A stretch of 64,000 nucleotides of DNA from Streptomyces sp. P3. Its GTDB lineage: Bacteria; Actinomycetota; Actinomycetes; Streptomycetales; Streptomycetaceae. The position numbers and the translations under genes were made by a program. The notes beneath the pieces were generated by a model that worked only from the letters and a program-made list of their open reading frames with translations, was not told the DNA's origin and made no database searches. Positions within the stretch are counted from its first letter, which is position 1; each line of letters begins with the position of its first letter. The stretch covers positions 2,790,001 through 2,854,000 of the forward strand of contig NZ_CP028369.1 of assembly GCF_003032475.1 (NCBI RefSeq). Direction: 5' to 3'. Shown in pieces: positions 50,705 through 59,239 of this stretch.

Positions 50705-52669
50705 TCAGTTGGTGAAGACGATGTACTTCCAGGCGCCGTGCGTCGTCGCGTTGACGTTGTCGCCGGAGGAGCCGTCGATGTACGACGAGCGGATCCGGGC
50801 GCGGATGCCCGCCTCGCCCGGCGCCTCCAGTGTGACGGCGGACTTCCCGTTGGGGCCCACCGGGAAGTACTGGGACCCGGAGTCGTACCAGGAACCCTGG
50901 TAGTAGACCTGGATCTGCAGGCGCTGCTGGCGGCCCGCGTAGTAGTTCATGGTCGTGGTGAACAACGGGTCGGTGTTCTTGCGGAAGTAGGAGTACGTCG
51001 TGGAGCCGATCCGCCCCGTCTTGTAGTGCCGGGAGACGGCGGTCGAGACCTTCGCGTAGGCGCCCGCGGTGGACTTCGCGGTCTTCTCGGCGCTGCGCGC
51101 GTCGCCCGCGAAGACGGCGGTGACGGCCGTGTCGCGGGTCATGTCGACGACCACCGACAGGTTGCCCTGCGAGTTGACCTTCGCGTTCTTGACCAGCTTC
51201 TTCGGCTTGTCGGAGCCGGCGGGGTCCACGTAGATCGCCACCGTGCGGTTCTTGTACGTCGCGCCCAGATGCGCCGTGAACGTCACGTCCTTGCCGTACG
51301 CGTACAGCTTGGCGTTGTTGGTGACGCTGAGCGCGGTCGCCTTGCGCGAGACGGCCACCGTGTCGGAGCCGACGGTGGCCGCGTGGGTGGCGTCGCCCGC
51401 GAAGAACACCCGGTAGGTGACCTTGCCGCCGGCGGGCGGGACGTCCGTGAAGGAGAACGAGCCGTCGGCCTTGGTCTTGACGGCGGCGAGGACCTTGCCG
51501 CCCGGCGACTCCAGGTCCGCCCGGGTCACCTTGAGGGCGGTGCCCGCCGGAAGCGGCGTCGCCGAGGTCAGTCTGCCGGTGACGGTGAGCTTCTTGGCGC
51601 GTTCCGCCTTGGCCGGTGCCGTCACCTTCAGCGCCGGCAGCTCCCTGACCGGGTCCGTCAGCGCGCGCAGGGTGAAGACGTCGGCGGTGTTGACGGAGAC
51701 CGCGAACACCCGGCTGCTGTCCGGCGCCCAGGCGAGCGCGCCGTCCACGAGGGTGTCGGCGCCGCTGCTGTTGCCGGTGTTGGGGAAGTCGTACTCCCGC
51801 ACCGGCGTCGTCGCGCCCGGCCGGATGATGTGGACGTCGGGGTCGTACGAGGAGAAGCTGCCGCCCGCGACGCTGCCGTCGGGTGCGACCCGCACGGCGT
51901 TCGGGTACGCGTCGATGGCGTAGCCGGGCTGCTCGGCGAGGTCGGTGGCCGAGTAGGCGCCGAGGCCGTAGCCGAACTCGGGCGAGCCCCACGAGGTGAG
52001 GACCTGCTTGCCGTCGGGCGTCAGGTCCAGCTGCCTCACGGAGGAGTCCATGTAGCCCTTGGCCCGCAGCGTGGCTCCGTCGGCCGAGAGGTCGTAGACG
52101 GCGACCCGGCCGCCGTTGCCCGCCACCAGCACGCCCGGGACGGCCGGGTCGGCGCCCAGGAGAGCGGCGCCGGAGAAGTCGGCGTCCCCGCGCTGGGAGA
52201 GGTGGACGACGGGTTCGGCGCCGGAGACGTCGAGCGAGCCGATGTCGGAGCCGTAGCCGAACCAGATCCGGCCGTCCACGACCTCCAGGTCGCCCGGAGC
52301 CGCCCCCACCGGGTAGCTGGCGGTCTCGGTGTACGTCCCCGTCTCCACCGAGACGATCCTGTTGCCGTTCTTGACGGCCGCGTACACCTGCCCGGAGTCG
52401 GCGGACAGTGCGAGGCCGCTCACGCCGGACAACCCGGTCAGGGTCGCCTTGACGGCGCCCGCGTAGTCGGTGACGACGATCTTGCCGCCGCGCGGGTCGG
52501 AGACGTAGACCCGCTGGTGGACGCCGTCCACGACGATGTCGCCGACCGACTCCACCGGAAGGACGTTGGCGGAGTCGGCCACGGCCACTCCCGCCGAACC
52601 CGCGGCGAGTACCGCGGAGCTGAGAACGACCGCGAGCGTCGTCGCGGCCGAGATGCTGCGCCTGCGCAC
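50705..52669 (-). CDS. Secreted beta-propeller/Ig-like repeat protein
   Basis: This 654-residue exported protein starts from GTG 52669, with GGGGG 11 bases upstream. A basic start and hydrophobic stretch (RRRSISAATTLAVVLSSAVL) form the signal peptide. Residues 40-330 contain YVTN-like propeller repeats (VYVSDPRGGKIVVTDYAGAV, GLALSADSGQVYAAVKNGNRIVSVETG). Ig-like domains at about 345-540 (LKVTAPAKAERAKKLTVTGRL; KATALSVTNNAKLYAYGKDVTFTAHL) precede a C-terminal beta domain. It probably acts as a cell-surface or extracellular binding protein. No catalytic motif is visible. Confidence 0.85.
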   Translation of the reverse strand: MRRRSISAATTLAVVLSSAVLAAGSAGVAVADSANVLPVESVGDIVVDGVHQRVYVSDPRGGKIVVTDYAGAVKATLTGLSGVSGLALSADSGQVYAAVKNGNRIVSVETGTYTETASYPVGAAPGDLEVVDGRIWFGYGSDIGSLDVSGAEPVVHLSQRGDADFSGAALLGADPAVPGVLVAGNGGRVAVYDLSADGATLRAKGYMDSSVRQLDLTPDGKQVLTSWGSPEFGYGLGAYSATDLAEQPGYAIDAYPNAVRVAPDGSVAGGSFSSYDPDVHIIRPGATTPVREYDFPNTGNSSGADTLVDGALAWAPDSSRVFAVSVNTADVFTLRALTDPVRELPALKVTAPAKAERAKKLTVTGRLTSATPLPAGTALKVTRADLESPGGKVLAAVKTKADGSFSFTDVPPAGGKVTYRVFFAGDATHAATVGSDTVAVSRKATALSVTNNAKLYAYGKDVTFTAHLGATYKNRTVAIYVDPAGSDKPKKLVKNAKVNSQGNLSVVVDMTRDTAVTAVFAGDARSAEKTAKSTAGAYAKVSTAVSRHYKTGRIGSTTYSYFRKNTDPLFTTTMNYYAGRQQRLQIQVYYQGSWYDSGSQYFPVGPNGKSAVTLEAPGEAGIRARIRSSYIDGSSGDNVNATTHGAWKYIVFTN

Positions 52670-53203
52670 AGAAATGGGAACCCCCAGGAAAAGAGCCCGG
52701 TGTGTCCGCCGGGCGTGATGAAGCGCCTGCGTCCCCCCTTCGCACCCGCAGCGGGCGCGTGAACGCGGCAGAGCAGCAGCGTATGGCATGCCAATGACAA
52801 CAGGGGCGCGATTTCCGCGCAGCGCGCGACGCCTACCGGACAATCCCGTGTCCTCGCGGACCGGGGCCTCCTGGCGCACGATGTCGTCCGGGCGGCGGCC
52901 GGCGATCCGCGCGCCTCTTCCCTGTCCGTGCTCGCGCACGCCCTCGTCCTGCGAGCGCAGACCCGCGCCGAACTCGCCCTGGTCGCAGCGCTGCGCGAGT
53001 CGTCGGTCCTGGCCGGGGCCGCCGCCCGGGGTTGTTCGGCAAAAAGCGGTCCGGGGTGGCGCCCCGTCGCCGCGGGGCTGCCGGTCGTCGGAACGGGTCT
53101 GCTGTTCGACCCGGGCCGACGTCCGCCGGCCGGGGACGTCCGCTGGGTGCGGCCGCCCGTTGCGGGGCGCACCCTGGAAGCAGAGGCTTCGGAGGTGGCC
53201 GTC
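52670..53203. other. Gap between the propeller gene and DUF1876 gene
   Basis: About 530 bases separate the divergent genes. A frame open upstream of the DUF1876 gene (from about 52928) has no ribosome site or recognisable domain; I see no supported gene. The propeller gene promoter must lie in 52690-52800, where the sequence is less repetitive. Confidence 0.45.
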
Positions 53204-53491
53204 ATGACGCACACCGCAACACGCACCACAGTCGGATGGCATGTCGAGCTGGAGTTCGAGGAGGACGACCGGCACACGCGTGCGGCCGCGCTGGTACGGC
53301 TGCCCGACGGGACCGAGGTGCGGTCCCAGGGGCACGCCAGCCGGCACACCGTGGACGCGGACCAGCCCCGGGTCGGCGAGGAGATCGCCGGCGCCCGCGC
53401 GCTCAACGAGCTCGCCATGCAACTGCTGACCAAGGCGCACACCGAGATCGACGACGCCTCGGGACGGACGTCGCACTCGATCAACGTGTAG
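53204..53491 (+). CDS. DUF1876 (dsRBD-like) small protein
   Basis: This 95-residue protein starts with ATG after GGAGGTGG. TTVGWHVELEFEEDDRHTRAAALVRLPDGTEVRSQGHASRH and the helix EIAGARALNELAMQLLTKAHTEID match DUF1876, a family common in actinobacteria whose function is unknown. Its fold is said to resemble a double-stranded RNA-binding domain; I cannot confirm RNA binding here. It ends 34 bases before the stop of the convergent hydrolase gene. Confidence 0.85.
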   Translation: MTHTATRTTVGWHVELEFEEDDRHTRAAALVRLPDGTEVRSQGHASRHTVDADQPRVGEEIAGARALNELAMQLLTKAHTEIDDASGRTSHSINV

Positions 53492-53524
53492 ACGCCGCAG
53501 CGGCAGCGGCGGCCACCGCGACCG

Positions 53525-54694
53525 TCACGATGTCGCCGCGGTCGCCGTCCGCAGCGCCCGGAGCAGTGCCTGTGCCCGCGGGTCCGCCGTCACGCTCGTC
53601 CGGAAACCGTTGGTGACATAGGCGAAGGCGATCCCCGACTCCGGGTCGGCGAGGCCGAGGGCGCCGCCGCGGCCCGGGTGGCCGAAGGCGCCGGGGGACA
53701 GCAGCGGGGAGACGGCGCCGTGCAGCATGGGGCCGAGGCCGAACCGGGTGTTCACCACCAGGACCCGGTCCGGGCCCGACGACTGCTCGCCGCGCGCGAG
53801 TTCCACCGTCTTCGGCCGCAGCAGCCGCACCCCGCCCTCCACCTCGCCGATCAGCGACGCGTAGAAGCGGGCGAGGCCCTCGGCGGTCGCGATGCCGTTG
53901 GAGGCGGGCAGGGCGGCGGCCCGGTACGCGGCGTCGTTCTCGTCGGGCAGCGGGGTGATCGCGGCGAAGGCGCGGCGGGTGAGGGAGGCCGGATCGGCGT
54001 AGGCGGCCGTGACGGCGGGCCTGGGCCGGGTCCTCAGCGTGCCGGTCTGCGCCGGCGCCTCGACCTGGCCCACGCGCCCCGCGCGCCCGCGCAGCGCCGC
54101 CGGCAGTCCGAGCCACAGGTCGGCGCCGAGCGGCCGGGCGATCTCGTCGGCGATCCACTCGCCGACCGGCCGTCCGGTGATCCGCCGTACCAGTTCGCCG
54201 GTCAGCCAGCTGTAGGTCTGCGCGTGGTAGCCGTGGTCCGTCCCGGGCTCCCAGACCGGCGCCTGTGCCGCGACCGCCGCCGCGCCGAGGTCGGGGTCGG
54301 CGGCCTCCGCGGGCGTCAGCGGCCGGTCGAGGACCGGCACGCCCGCGCGGTGTGCGAGGACATGCCGTACGAGGGTGCGCTCCTTGCCGGCCGCCTTGTA
54401 CTCGGGCCAGTACGTTCCCACGGGCGCGTCCAGGTCCAGCTCGCCGCGCTGGTGCAGCAGCAGGAGGCCGGCGGCGACCACGCCCTTGGTCGCCGAGCGC
54501 ACGATCTGGGCGGTGCCTTGCTCCCAGGGGGCCGTGCCGTCGACGTCCTTCGTGCCGCCCCACAGGTCGACGACCTTGCGGCCGTCCCGGTAGACGGCGA
54601 CCGCCGCGCCCCGGTCGCCGAGCGCCTCGAAGTTCCGTGCGAACGCCTCCCGGACCGGCTCGAAGCCCTCGGCCACCGCACCGTTCACGTCCAC
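53525..54694 (-). CDS. Serine hydrolase, beta-lactamase class C/EstB family
   Basis: This 389-residue cytoplasmic protein starts with GTG 54694. The SxxK motif is Ser67-Ala-Thr-Lys70 (VRSATKGVVAAGLLLLHQRG). The Tyr motif region is DHGYHAQTYSWLTGELVRRITGRPVGEWI. HPGRGGALGLADPESGIAFAYVTNGF has the HxG-type motif. Such proteins are usually esterases or D-amino-acid peptidases rather than true beta-lactamases, and no signal peptide is present. It lies 76 bases downstream of ohr on the same strand, perhaps by readthrough. Confidence 0.88.
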   Translation of the reverse strand: MDVNGAVAEGFEPVREAFARNFEALGDRGAAVAVYRDGRKVVDLWGGTKDVDGTAPWEQGTAQIVRSATKGVVAAGLLLLHQRGELDLDAPVGTYWPEYKAAGKERTLVRHVLAHRAGVPVLDRPLTPAEAADPDLGAAAVAAQAPVWEPGTDHGYHAQTYSWLTGELVRRITGRPVGEWIADEIARPLGADLWLGLPAALRGRAGRVGQVEAPAQTGTLRTRPRPAVTAAYADPASLTRRAFAAITPLPDENDAAYRAAALPASNGIATAEGLARFYASLIGEVEGGVRLLRPKTVELARGEQSSGPDRVLVVNTRFGLGPMLHGAVSPLLSPGAFGHPGRGGALGLADPESGIAFAYVTNGFRTSVTADPRAQALLRALRTATAATS

Positions 54695-54770
54695 GCCCGC
54701 ACGTCCTCTCGCAGTTCGCCTTCGACTCCTCGGGGAACGCCCGGGGCTGGGCTGCGATTCCTTCGTCCCG

Positions 54771-55253
54771 TCAGCCGAGAATGATCGTTACATCGATGTT
54801 GCCGCGCGTGGCGTTCGAGTACGGGCACACCTGGTGCGCCGCGTCCACCAGCTTCTCCGCGAGACCCGGGTCCAGGACGGGGAGCGAGACGCTGAGCGCG
54901 ACCGCGAGCCCGTAGCCCTTGGTGCTGTTGGGGCCGATCCCGACCTTGGCCGCCACCGTCGACCCCGTCAGGTCGTAGCCCGCACGGTTGCCGACCAGGA
55001 TCAGCGCGTTGTGGAAGCAGGAGCTGTAGCCGGCCGCGAAGAGCTGTTCCGGGTTGGTGCCGTTGCCGTCGCCGCCCAGCTGCGGCGGCATCGCCACCTT
55101 CAGCTCGATCTGGCCGTCCTGACTGGTCACGAACCCGTCGCGGCCCCCGTGCGCGGTGGCCTCGGCGACGTACATGATCTTCGTCGGACGGGTGTCGGCG
55201 GTGCCGGCCGTCCCGGCGGTCTCGGTCGTAGCGGCTGCGGCGCCCTCTGTCAC
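54771..55253 (-). CDS. ohr: Organic hydroperoxide resistance protein (Ohr)
   Basis: This 160-residue thiol peroxidase reduces organic hydroperoxides. The two redox cysteines are in GYSSCFHNAL (Cys79) and HQVCPYSNATRGN (Cys143), the normal Ohr arrangement. The start is GTG 55253 six bases after GGGAGG. The first 20 residues (an Ala/Thr/Gly-rich stretch) are an extension that most Ohr proteins lack. The ohrR gene lies upstream on the same strand, 206 bases away. Confidence 0.93.
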   Translation of the reverse strand: MTEGAAAATTETAGTAGTADTRPTKIMYVAEATAHGGRDGFVTSQDGQIELKVAMPPQLGGDGNGTNPEQLFAAGYSSCFHNALILVGNRAGYDLTGSTVAAKVGIGPNSTKGYGLAVALSVSLPVLDPGLAEKLVDAAHQVCPYSNATRGNIDVTIILG

Positions 55254-55280
55254 GGCGGTCCCTCCCCAAACATCTTCCCC

Positions 55281-55311
55281 AATTGCATCGTGCACAAGGT
55301 ACCGGCCGGTA
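55281..55311. promoter_or_regulatory. Candidate OhrR operator region before ohr
   Basis: TGCA-TCG-TGCA (55284-55294) and the 12-bp palindrome TACCGGCCGGTA (55300-55311) lie 30-60 bases upstream of the ohr start. AATTGCAT resembles the AATT core of OhrR boxes. These are candidates only. Confidence 0.4.
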
Positions 55312-55459
55312 GGTAGGTGCGTCCCGGGGAGGGGCAGATAACCCTCGGTAACTTCGCCTCGGGCCGCGGACGTGTCCGGCCGGCCGGACAGGCCGCCACA
55401 GGGGGAGTCCCGGCGGGTGCGCGCGTGGGGGTGGGTCAGCGGGCACGCGGGGGTGGGTC

Positions 55460-55930
55460 CTAGCGGGCGCGGTCCGCCATCGGGTGCGCCCGCTCCGCGA
55501 GGCCCCACAGCTCCTCGCGCAGCCGCGCGACCTCCGCCGTGTCCAGTCCCGTCGCGGCGAGCAGCGCCCCGGGGACGCGCTCCGCACGCCCCTTCAGCTC
55601 CTCGCCGCGACCGGTGCACGCCACCAGCACCGAGCGCTCGTCGTGCGCCGCCCGCTCCCGGCGCACCAGCCCCGCCGCCTCCAGGCGCTTCAGCAGCGGC
55701 GACATCGTGCCGTAGTCCAGCCGCAGCGCGGACGCCAGGTCCTTGACCCTCGTCTCGCCGCGCTCCCACAGCAGCAGGAGCACGAGGTACTGCGGGTAGG
55801 TCAGGCCCAGCTCCTCCAGCAGCGGCCGGTAGGCGGCCGTCACCGCGCGCTGGGCCGCGTACAGCGCGAAACACAGCTGCTCGTCGAGGAGCAGCAGCGA
55901 GCGGTCGGCGGCGGGTTCCTCGTCAGTCAC
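55460..55930 (-). CDS. ohrR: MarR-family peroxide sensor OhrR
   Basis: This 156-residue repressor carries the reactive cysteine Cys20 in LDEQLCFALYAAQRAVTAAYRPLLEELGLTYPQYLVLLLLWE, diagnostic for OhrR. The winged helix is VKDLASALRLDYGTMSPLLKRLEAAGLVRRERAAHDERSVLVACT. Organic hydroperoxides oxidise Cys20 and release DNA. The GTG start overlaps the cbiO stop as GTGA, so ohrR is translationally coupled to the metal transporter operon while also preceding ohr. This arrangement is unusual. Confidence 0.92.
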   Translation of the reverse strand: MTDEEPAADRSLLLLDEQLCFALYAAQRAVTAAYRPLLEELGLTYPQYLVLLLLWERGETRVKDLASALRLDYGTMSPLLKRLEAAGLVRRERAAHDERSVLVACTGRGEELKGRAERVPGALLAATGLDTAEVARLREELWGLAERAHPMADRAR

Positions 55931-56721
55931 CCGCCCATTGTGGCGGAGCGCGGGTCGAACCCGAAGGGCAGCTCCAGGCGATGGGCGCGCATGAGGGCGT
56001 CGTCCGCGAGCAGCTCGCCCGTCGGGCCGTCCGCCGCGATCACGCCCTCGCTGAGGATCAGGGCGCGTGAGCAGAGCTCCAGGGCGTACGGCAGGTCGTG
56101 GGTGACCATCAGCACCGTGACGTCCAACCCCCGCAGGATGTCGGCCAGTTCGCGCCGGGAGGCGGGGTCGAGGTTGGAGGACGGCTCGTCCAGGACGAGG
56201 ATCTCCGGCTCCATGGCGAGGACCGTCGCGACGGCCACCCGGCGCCGCTGCCCGAAGGAGAGGTGGTGCGGCGGACGGTCCTTGAACTCCGCCATGCCCA
56301 CCTGCGCGAGCGCGTGGTCGACCCGCGCCTCCAGCGCGGCCCCCTTCAGTCCGGCCGCCGCCGGTCCGAACGCCACGTCCTCGCGGACGGTCGGCATGAA
56401 CAGCTGGTCGTCCGGGTCCTGGAAGACGATGCCGACCTTGCGTCGGATCTCGGCCATGTGCCGCTTGTCCACGGGCAGTCCGGCCACCGTCACCGTGCCG
56501 GTGCCGCCGGTCAGGATGCCGTTGAGGTGCAGCACGAGCGTCGTCTTGCCGGCGCCGTTCGGCCCGAGCAGCGCGACCCGTTCCCCGCGCGCGACGGAGA
56601 AGTCCACACCGAACAGGGCCTGGTGGCCGTCCGGGTAGGCGAAGGCCAGACCGGCCACGTCGAGGGAGGCCGGCCCGTCGGGGGAGGCCGCCAGGTCGGG
56701 GGAAGCCGTCACGTCAGTCAC
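55927..56721 (-). CDS. cbiO: Cobalt/nickel ECF transporter ATPase
   Basis: This ABC ATPase has about 264 residues. An alternative ATG at 56730 overlaps the preceding gene slightly more. Walker A is LLGPNGAGKTTLVLHLNG, the Q-loop region is VGIVFQDPDDQLFMPTVREDVAFGP, the signature motif is HLSFGQRRRVAVATVLAMEPEILVLDEPSSNLDP (with SFGQ for SGGQ), and the switch His is in VLMVTHDLPYAL. It energises the CbiM-CbiQ transporter from the cytoplasmic side. GTGA overlaps cbiQ upstream and ohrR downstream. Confidence 0.93.
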   Translation of the reverse strand: MTDVTASPDLAASPDGPASLDVAGLAFAYPDGHQALFGVDFSVARGERVALLGPNGAGKTTLVLHLNGILTGGTGTVTVAGLPVDKRHMAEIRRKVGIVFQDPDDQLFMPTVREDVAFGPAAAGLKGAALEARVDHALAQVGMAEFKDRPPHHLSFGQRRRVAVATVLAMEPEILVLDEPSSNLDPASRRELADILRGLDVTVLMVTHDLPYALELCSRALILSEGVIAADGPTGELLADDALMRAHRLELPFGFDPRSATMGG

Positions 56722-57479
56722 AGGACCCATCCCAACACGCAGACGACGAGAGCGGCGAACGGGAGGGTCAGCGCGTACGACCACTGGGCCCGGGAGGCGG
56801 TCACCTCGTCGATCACCGGCATGGAACCGGCGTACCCCCGGCTGATCATGGCCAGGTGCACGCGTTCGCCCCGCTCGTAGGAGCGGATGAACAGTGCGCC
56901 CGCCGACTTCGCGAGCACCCCCCAGTGCCGCACCCCGCGGGCCTCGAAACCGCGTGACTCCCGGGCGATCCGCATGCGCCGCATCTCGTCCGCGATGACG
57001 TCCCCGTAGCGGATCATGAAGGAGGCGATCTGCACGAGCAGGGGCGGCAGTCTCAGCCGCTGCAACCCGAGCAGCAGCTCCCGCAGTTCGGTGGTGGACG
57101 CCAGCAGCACGGACGCGGCGACGCCCAGGGTGCCCTTCGCGAGCACGTTCCAGGCACCCCACAGTCCGTCGACGCTGAGGGACAGCCCGAGGACGTCCAT
57201 CCGCTCGCCCTCGGCCACGAACGGCATCAGCACGGCGAACGCGACGAACGGCGCCTCGATCAGCAGCCGCTTCAGCAGGAGGCCGGCGGGCACGCGCGCG
57301 CGATGCGCGACGAACGCCAGCAGCAGCGCGTACAGGCCGAACGCCCACATCGCCTCCCGGGGCGTCGACACCACGACGACCACGAACGCGAGGACGGCGG
57401 CCAGTTTGGTGTGCGGCGGCAGACCGTGCACGGGTGAGTGTCCGTGCAGGTAGAGCCGGTGGGCGTGGCCTGCTCCCAT
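56718..57479 (-). CDS. cbiQ: Cobalt/nickel ECF transporter transmembrane protein CbiQ
   Basis: This 253-residue protein has about five hydrophobic segments: LAAVLAFVVVVVSTP, AFGLYALLLAFVAH, LIEAPFVAFAVLMPFV and others. The coupling helices ASFMIRYGDVIADEMRRMRIARESRGF and LFIRSYERGERVHLAMISRGY carry the ARESRG-type motif that contacts the ATPase. It begins MGAGHAHRLYLHG, His-rich, and lies five bases after cbiM. Confidence 0.92.
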   Translation of the reverse strand: MGAGHAHRLYLHGHSPVHGLPPHTKLAAVLAFVVVVVSTPREAMWAFGLYALLLAFVAHRARVPAGLLLKRLLIEAPFVAFAVLMPFVAEGERMDVLGLSLSVDGLWGAWNVLAKGTLGVAASVLLASTTELRELLLGLQRLRLPPLLVQIASFMIRYGDVIADEMRRMRIARESRGFEARGVRHWGVLAKSAGALFIRSYERGERVHLAMISRGYAGSMPVIDEVTASRAQWSYALTLPFAALVVCVLGWVL

Positions 57480-57484
57480 GGCCG

Positions 57485-58552
57485 TCAGACGTTCTCTACG
57501 GCCGTGGGGGACGCGTCGGCGCCGCGTCGCCTGCGCACCGTCCAGAACATCGCGCTGCCCCCGACGACGGTCACGCCGACGCCGATGACGCCGGCGAGGC
57601 CGCCGGACAGGCGGGCGTTCGTCACGTCCTTGACGCCGTAGTCGGCGAGCGGGGAGTCGGAGGTCGCGTGCTTCTCGGTCTTCGCGTCGATGCCCTTGTC
57701 GGCGGCGACCTTCTCCAGGCCGTCGGGGCTCGCGGAGGCGTAGAAGCTGACGAATCCGGCCAGTACGAGGGAGGTGACGAGGCCCGTCGCCCACAGCGTG
57801 CGCCGGGACGTGCGCGCCGCCACCGGGGCGGCGGGCCCGGTGGGCGCCCTGCCGGCCGCCGGGGCGTCGACGAGTTCGCCGTTCACCCGCAGCCGGAGTT
57901 TCTGTCGCAGGTCACGGGCGCCGTGGACCAGATCCGGGCGCACGGCGAGCACGGCGCCGACGGTCAGCGCGGTGATCGCCGCCTCGCCGACGCCGATCAG
58001 CACGTGCACGCCGATCATGGCGGTGGCGACCTTGCCGATGGCCACGTGGGTGGTGCCGCCGATCCAGTACAGGAACGTGAAGGCCACGGCGGCGGCGGGC
58101 ACGGACAGCACGGCGGCGACGAAGGACGCGGCCGTGACGGACCGGCGGCTGCGCGGCAGCACCTTCACCAGGCCCCGGAAGACGGCGTAGGCGACGACCG
58201 TCGTCACGATGGCCATGTCGGTGATGTTCACGCCGAGGGCGGTGAGTCCGCCGTCGGCGAAGAGGACGCCCTGCATGAGCAGGACCACGGACACGCACAG
58301 GATCCCGGTGAAGGGGCCGACGAGTATCGCGGCGAGCGCACCGCCGAGCAGATGGCCGCTGGTCCCCGCCGCGACGGGGAAGTTGAGCATCTGCACGGCG
58401 AAGATGAAGGCCGCGACGAGGCCGGCCAGCGGCGCGGTCCGGTCGTCGAGCTCACGGCGCGCGCCGCGCAGGCTCACGGCGATGGCGCCGGCGGCCACGA
58501 CACCGGTCACGGCGGAGGTCGGGGCGTTGATGAATCCGTCGGGTACGTGCAC
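57485..58552 (-). CDS. cbiM: Cobalt/nickel ECF substrate-binding protein CbiM-CbiN fusion
   Basis: This 355-residue membrane protein begins MHVPDGFIN; the His at position 2 is the metal ligand of CbiM/NikM, which supports GTG 58552 as start. HLLGGALAAILVGPFTG holds a further conserved His. The last 110 residues are a CbiN-like module: one transmembrane helix, then ASPDGLEKVAADKGID, the PDGLE signature, and a final helix. Fused M-N units are known for nickel and cobalt transporters. The Nur-like box upstream suggests nickel. Confidence 0.92.
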   Translation of the reverse strand: MHVPDGFINAPTSAVTGVVAAGAIAVSLRGARRELDDRTAPLAGLVAAFIFAVQMLNFPVAAGTSGHLLGGALAAILVGPFTGILCVSVVLLMQGVLFADGGLTALGVNITDMAIVTTVVAYAVFRGLVKVLPRSRRSVTAASFVAAVLSVPAAAVAFTFLYWIGGTTHVAIGKVATAMIGVHVLIGVGEAAITALTVGAVLAVRPDLVHGARDLRQKLRLRVNGELVDAPAAGRAPTGPAAPVAARTSRRTLWATGLVTSLVLAGFVSFYASASPDGLEKVAADKGIDAKTEKHATSDSPLADYGVKDVTNARLSGGLAGVIGVGVTVVGGSAMFWTVRRRRGADASPTAVENV

Positions 58553-58573
58553 CCGACGATGATAGGGGCTTGA

Positions 58574-58588
58574 TGCGAACTATTCGCA
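58574..58588. promoter_or_regulatory. Nur-like box upstream of cbiM
   Basis: TGCGA-ACTAT-TCGCA is a perfect inverted repeat 22 bases before the cbiM start. It matches the Nur (nickel-responsive Fur) pattern tGCaa-N5-ttGCA in spacing and in the conserved GC pairs. It would give repression by nickel. Confidence 0.6.
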
Positions 58589-58623
58589 AGAGCGAGAATC
58601 TTGTGTATCGCAGGGTGTTGCAG

Positions 58624-58637
58624 TGCGACGCATCGCA
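58624..58637. promoter_or_regulatory. Second TGCGA/TCGCA palindrome
   Basis: TGCGA-CGCA-TCGCA repeats the same half-sites with a four-base spacer, 49 bases from the first. It lies in the divergent region before ssgE and may be an additional regulator site. Confidence 0.45.
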
Positions 58638-58746
58638 CAGATGAGATCCGTCTGCTCGGACGAGCGTATTACGGCAGATATGGGACATTGGAGGGGAGTG
58701 GACGCACAGCTTCCGCACAGGTCACGCTGCGTGAGAGGGTCGGCCG

Positions 58747-59130
58747 ATGTCTGTAGTCGAACAGTACGCGCGAGCCCATATCGTCACGGACGCCGACCAG
58801 GTCGAGGAGGAACGGACGGCCGTTCCCGTCGTCCTGCGCTACGACCCGGACAGCGACCCCCGCTCGGTACGGGTCGGACTGCCCGACCGGCACGAGTGGA
58901 CGTTCTCCCGAACGCTCCTCGAACAGGGCCTGCGCGCCCCGGCCGGCACCGGAGAGGTCCGGGTGTGGCCGTGCGGGCGCGTCCAGGCGATCGTGGAGTT
59001 CCATTCCCCTGACGGCGTCTCGGTCGTCCAGTTCGAGTCGAAGACGCTGCTGCGCTTCCTGCGCCGCACCTACACGGCCACCGCCGCCAAGGGCTCGGCC
59101 ACGGCGCGGCAGCAGCCCGTCAGCCACTAG
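58747..59130 (+). CDS. ssgE: SsgA/SsgB-family sporulation protein, SsgE-like
   Basis: This 127-residue SALP-family protein contains PVVLRYDPDSDPRSVRVGLPDRHEWTFSRTLLEQGLRAPAGTGEVRVWPCGRVQAIVEFHSPDGVSVVQFESKTLLRFLRRTY, the complete family fold. SALPs steer septum formation, autolysis and spore separation in Streptomyces. The position next to two penicillin-binding proteins matches ssgE in S. coelicolor, from memory; other SALP subtypes cannot be excluded without alignment. The ATG at 58747 has GAGAGGG in front. Confidence 0.85.
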   Translation: MSVVEQYARAHIVTDADQVEEERTAVPVVLRYDPDSDPRSVRVGLPDRHEWTFSRTLLEQGLRAPAGTGEVRVWPCGRVQAIVEFHSPDGVSVVQFESKTLLRFLRRTYTATAAKGSATARQQPVSH

Positions 59131-59239
59131 GGCGTGTCCCGGGCCCGGTGACACACCTTCCGGGACCCCGGGACGGCGGGACCCCGGGATCGCGAGAACG
59201 GGACGGGGCCCGCCGGCGCCGTCCCCGAGGGGCCGGCCG

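Noticed and set aside
52928..53203. N-terminal extension of the DUF1876 protein
   Set aside because: The frame is open, but there is no ribosome site and the added sequence is unlike the family. ATG 53204 has a strong GGAGG.
58553..58746. Possible cobalamin riboswitch before cbiM
   Set aside because: There is no B12-box-like core, and the leader from the likely promoter is too short. Nur-like palindromes explain the region better.
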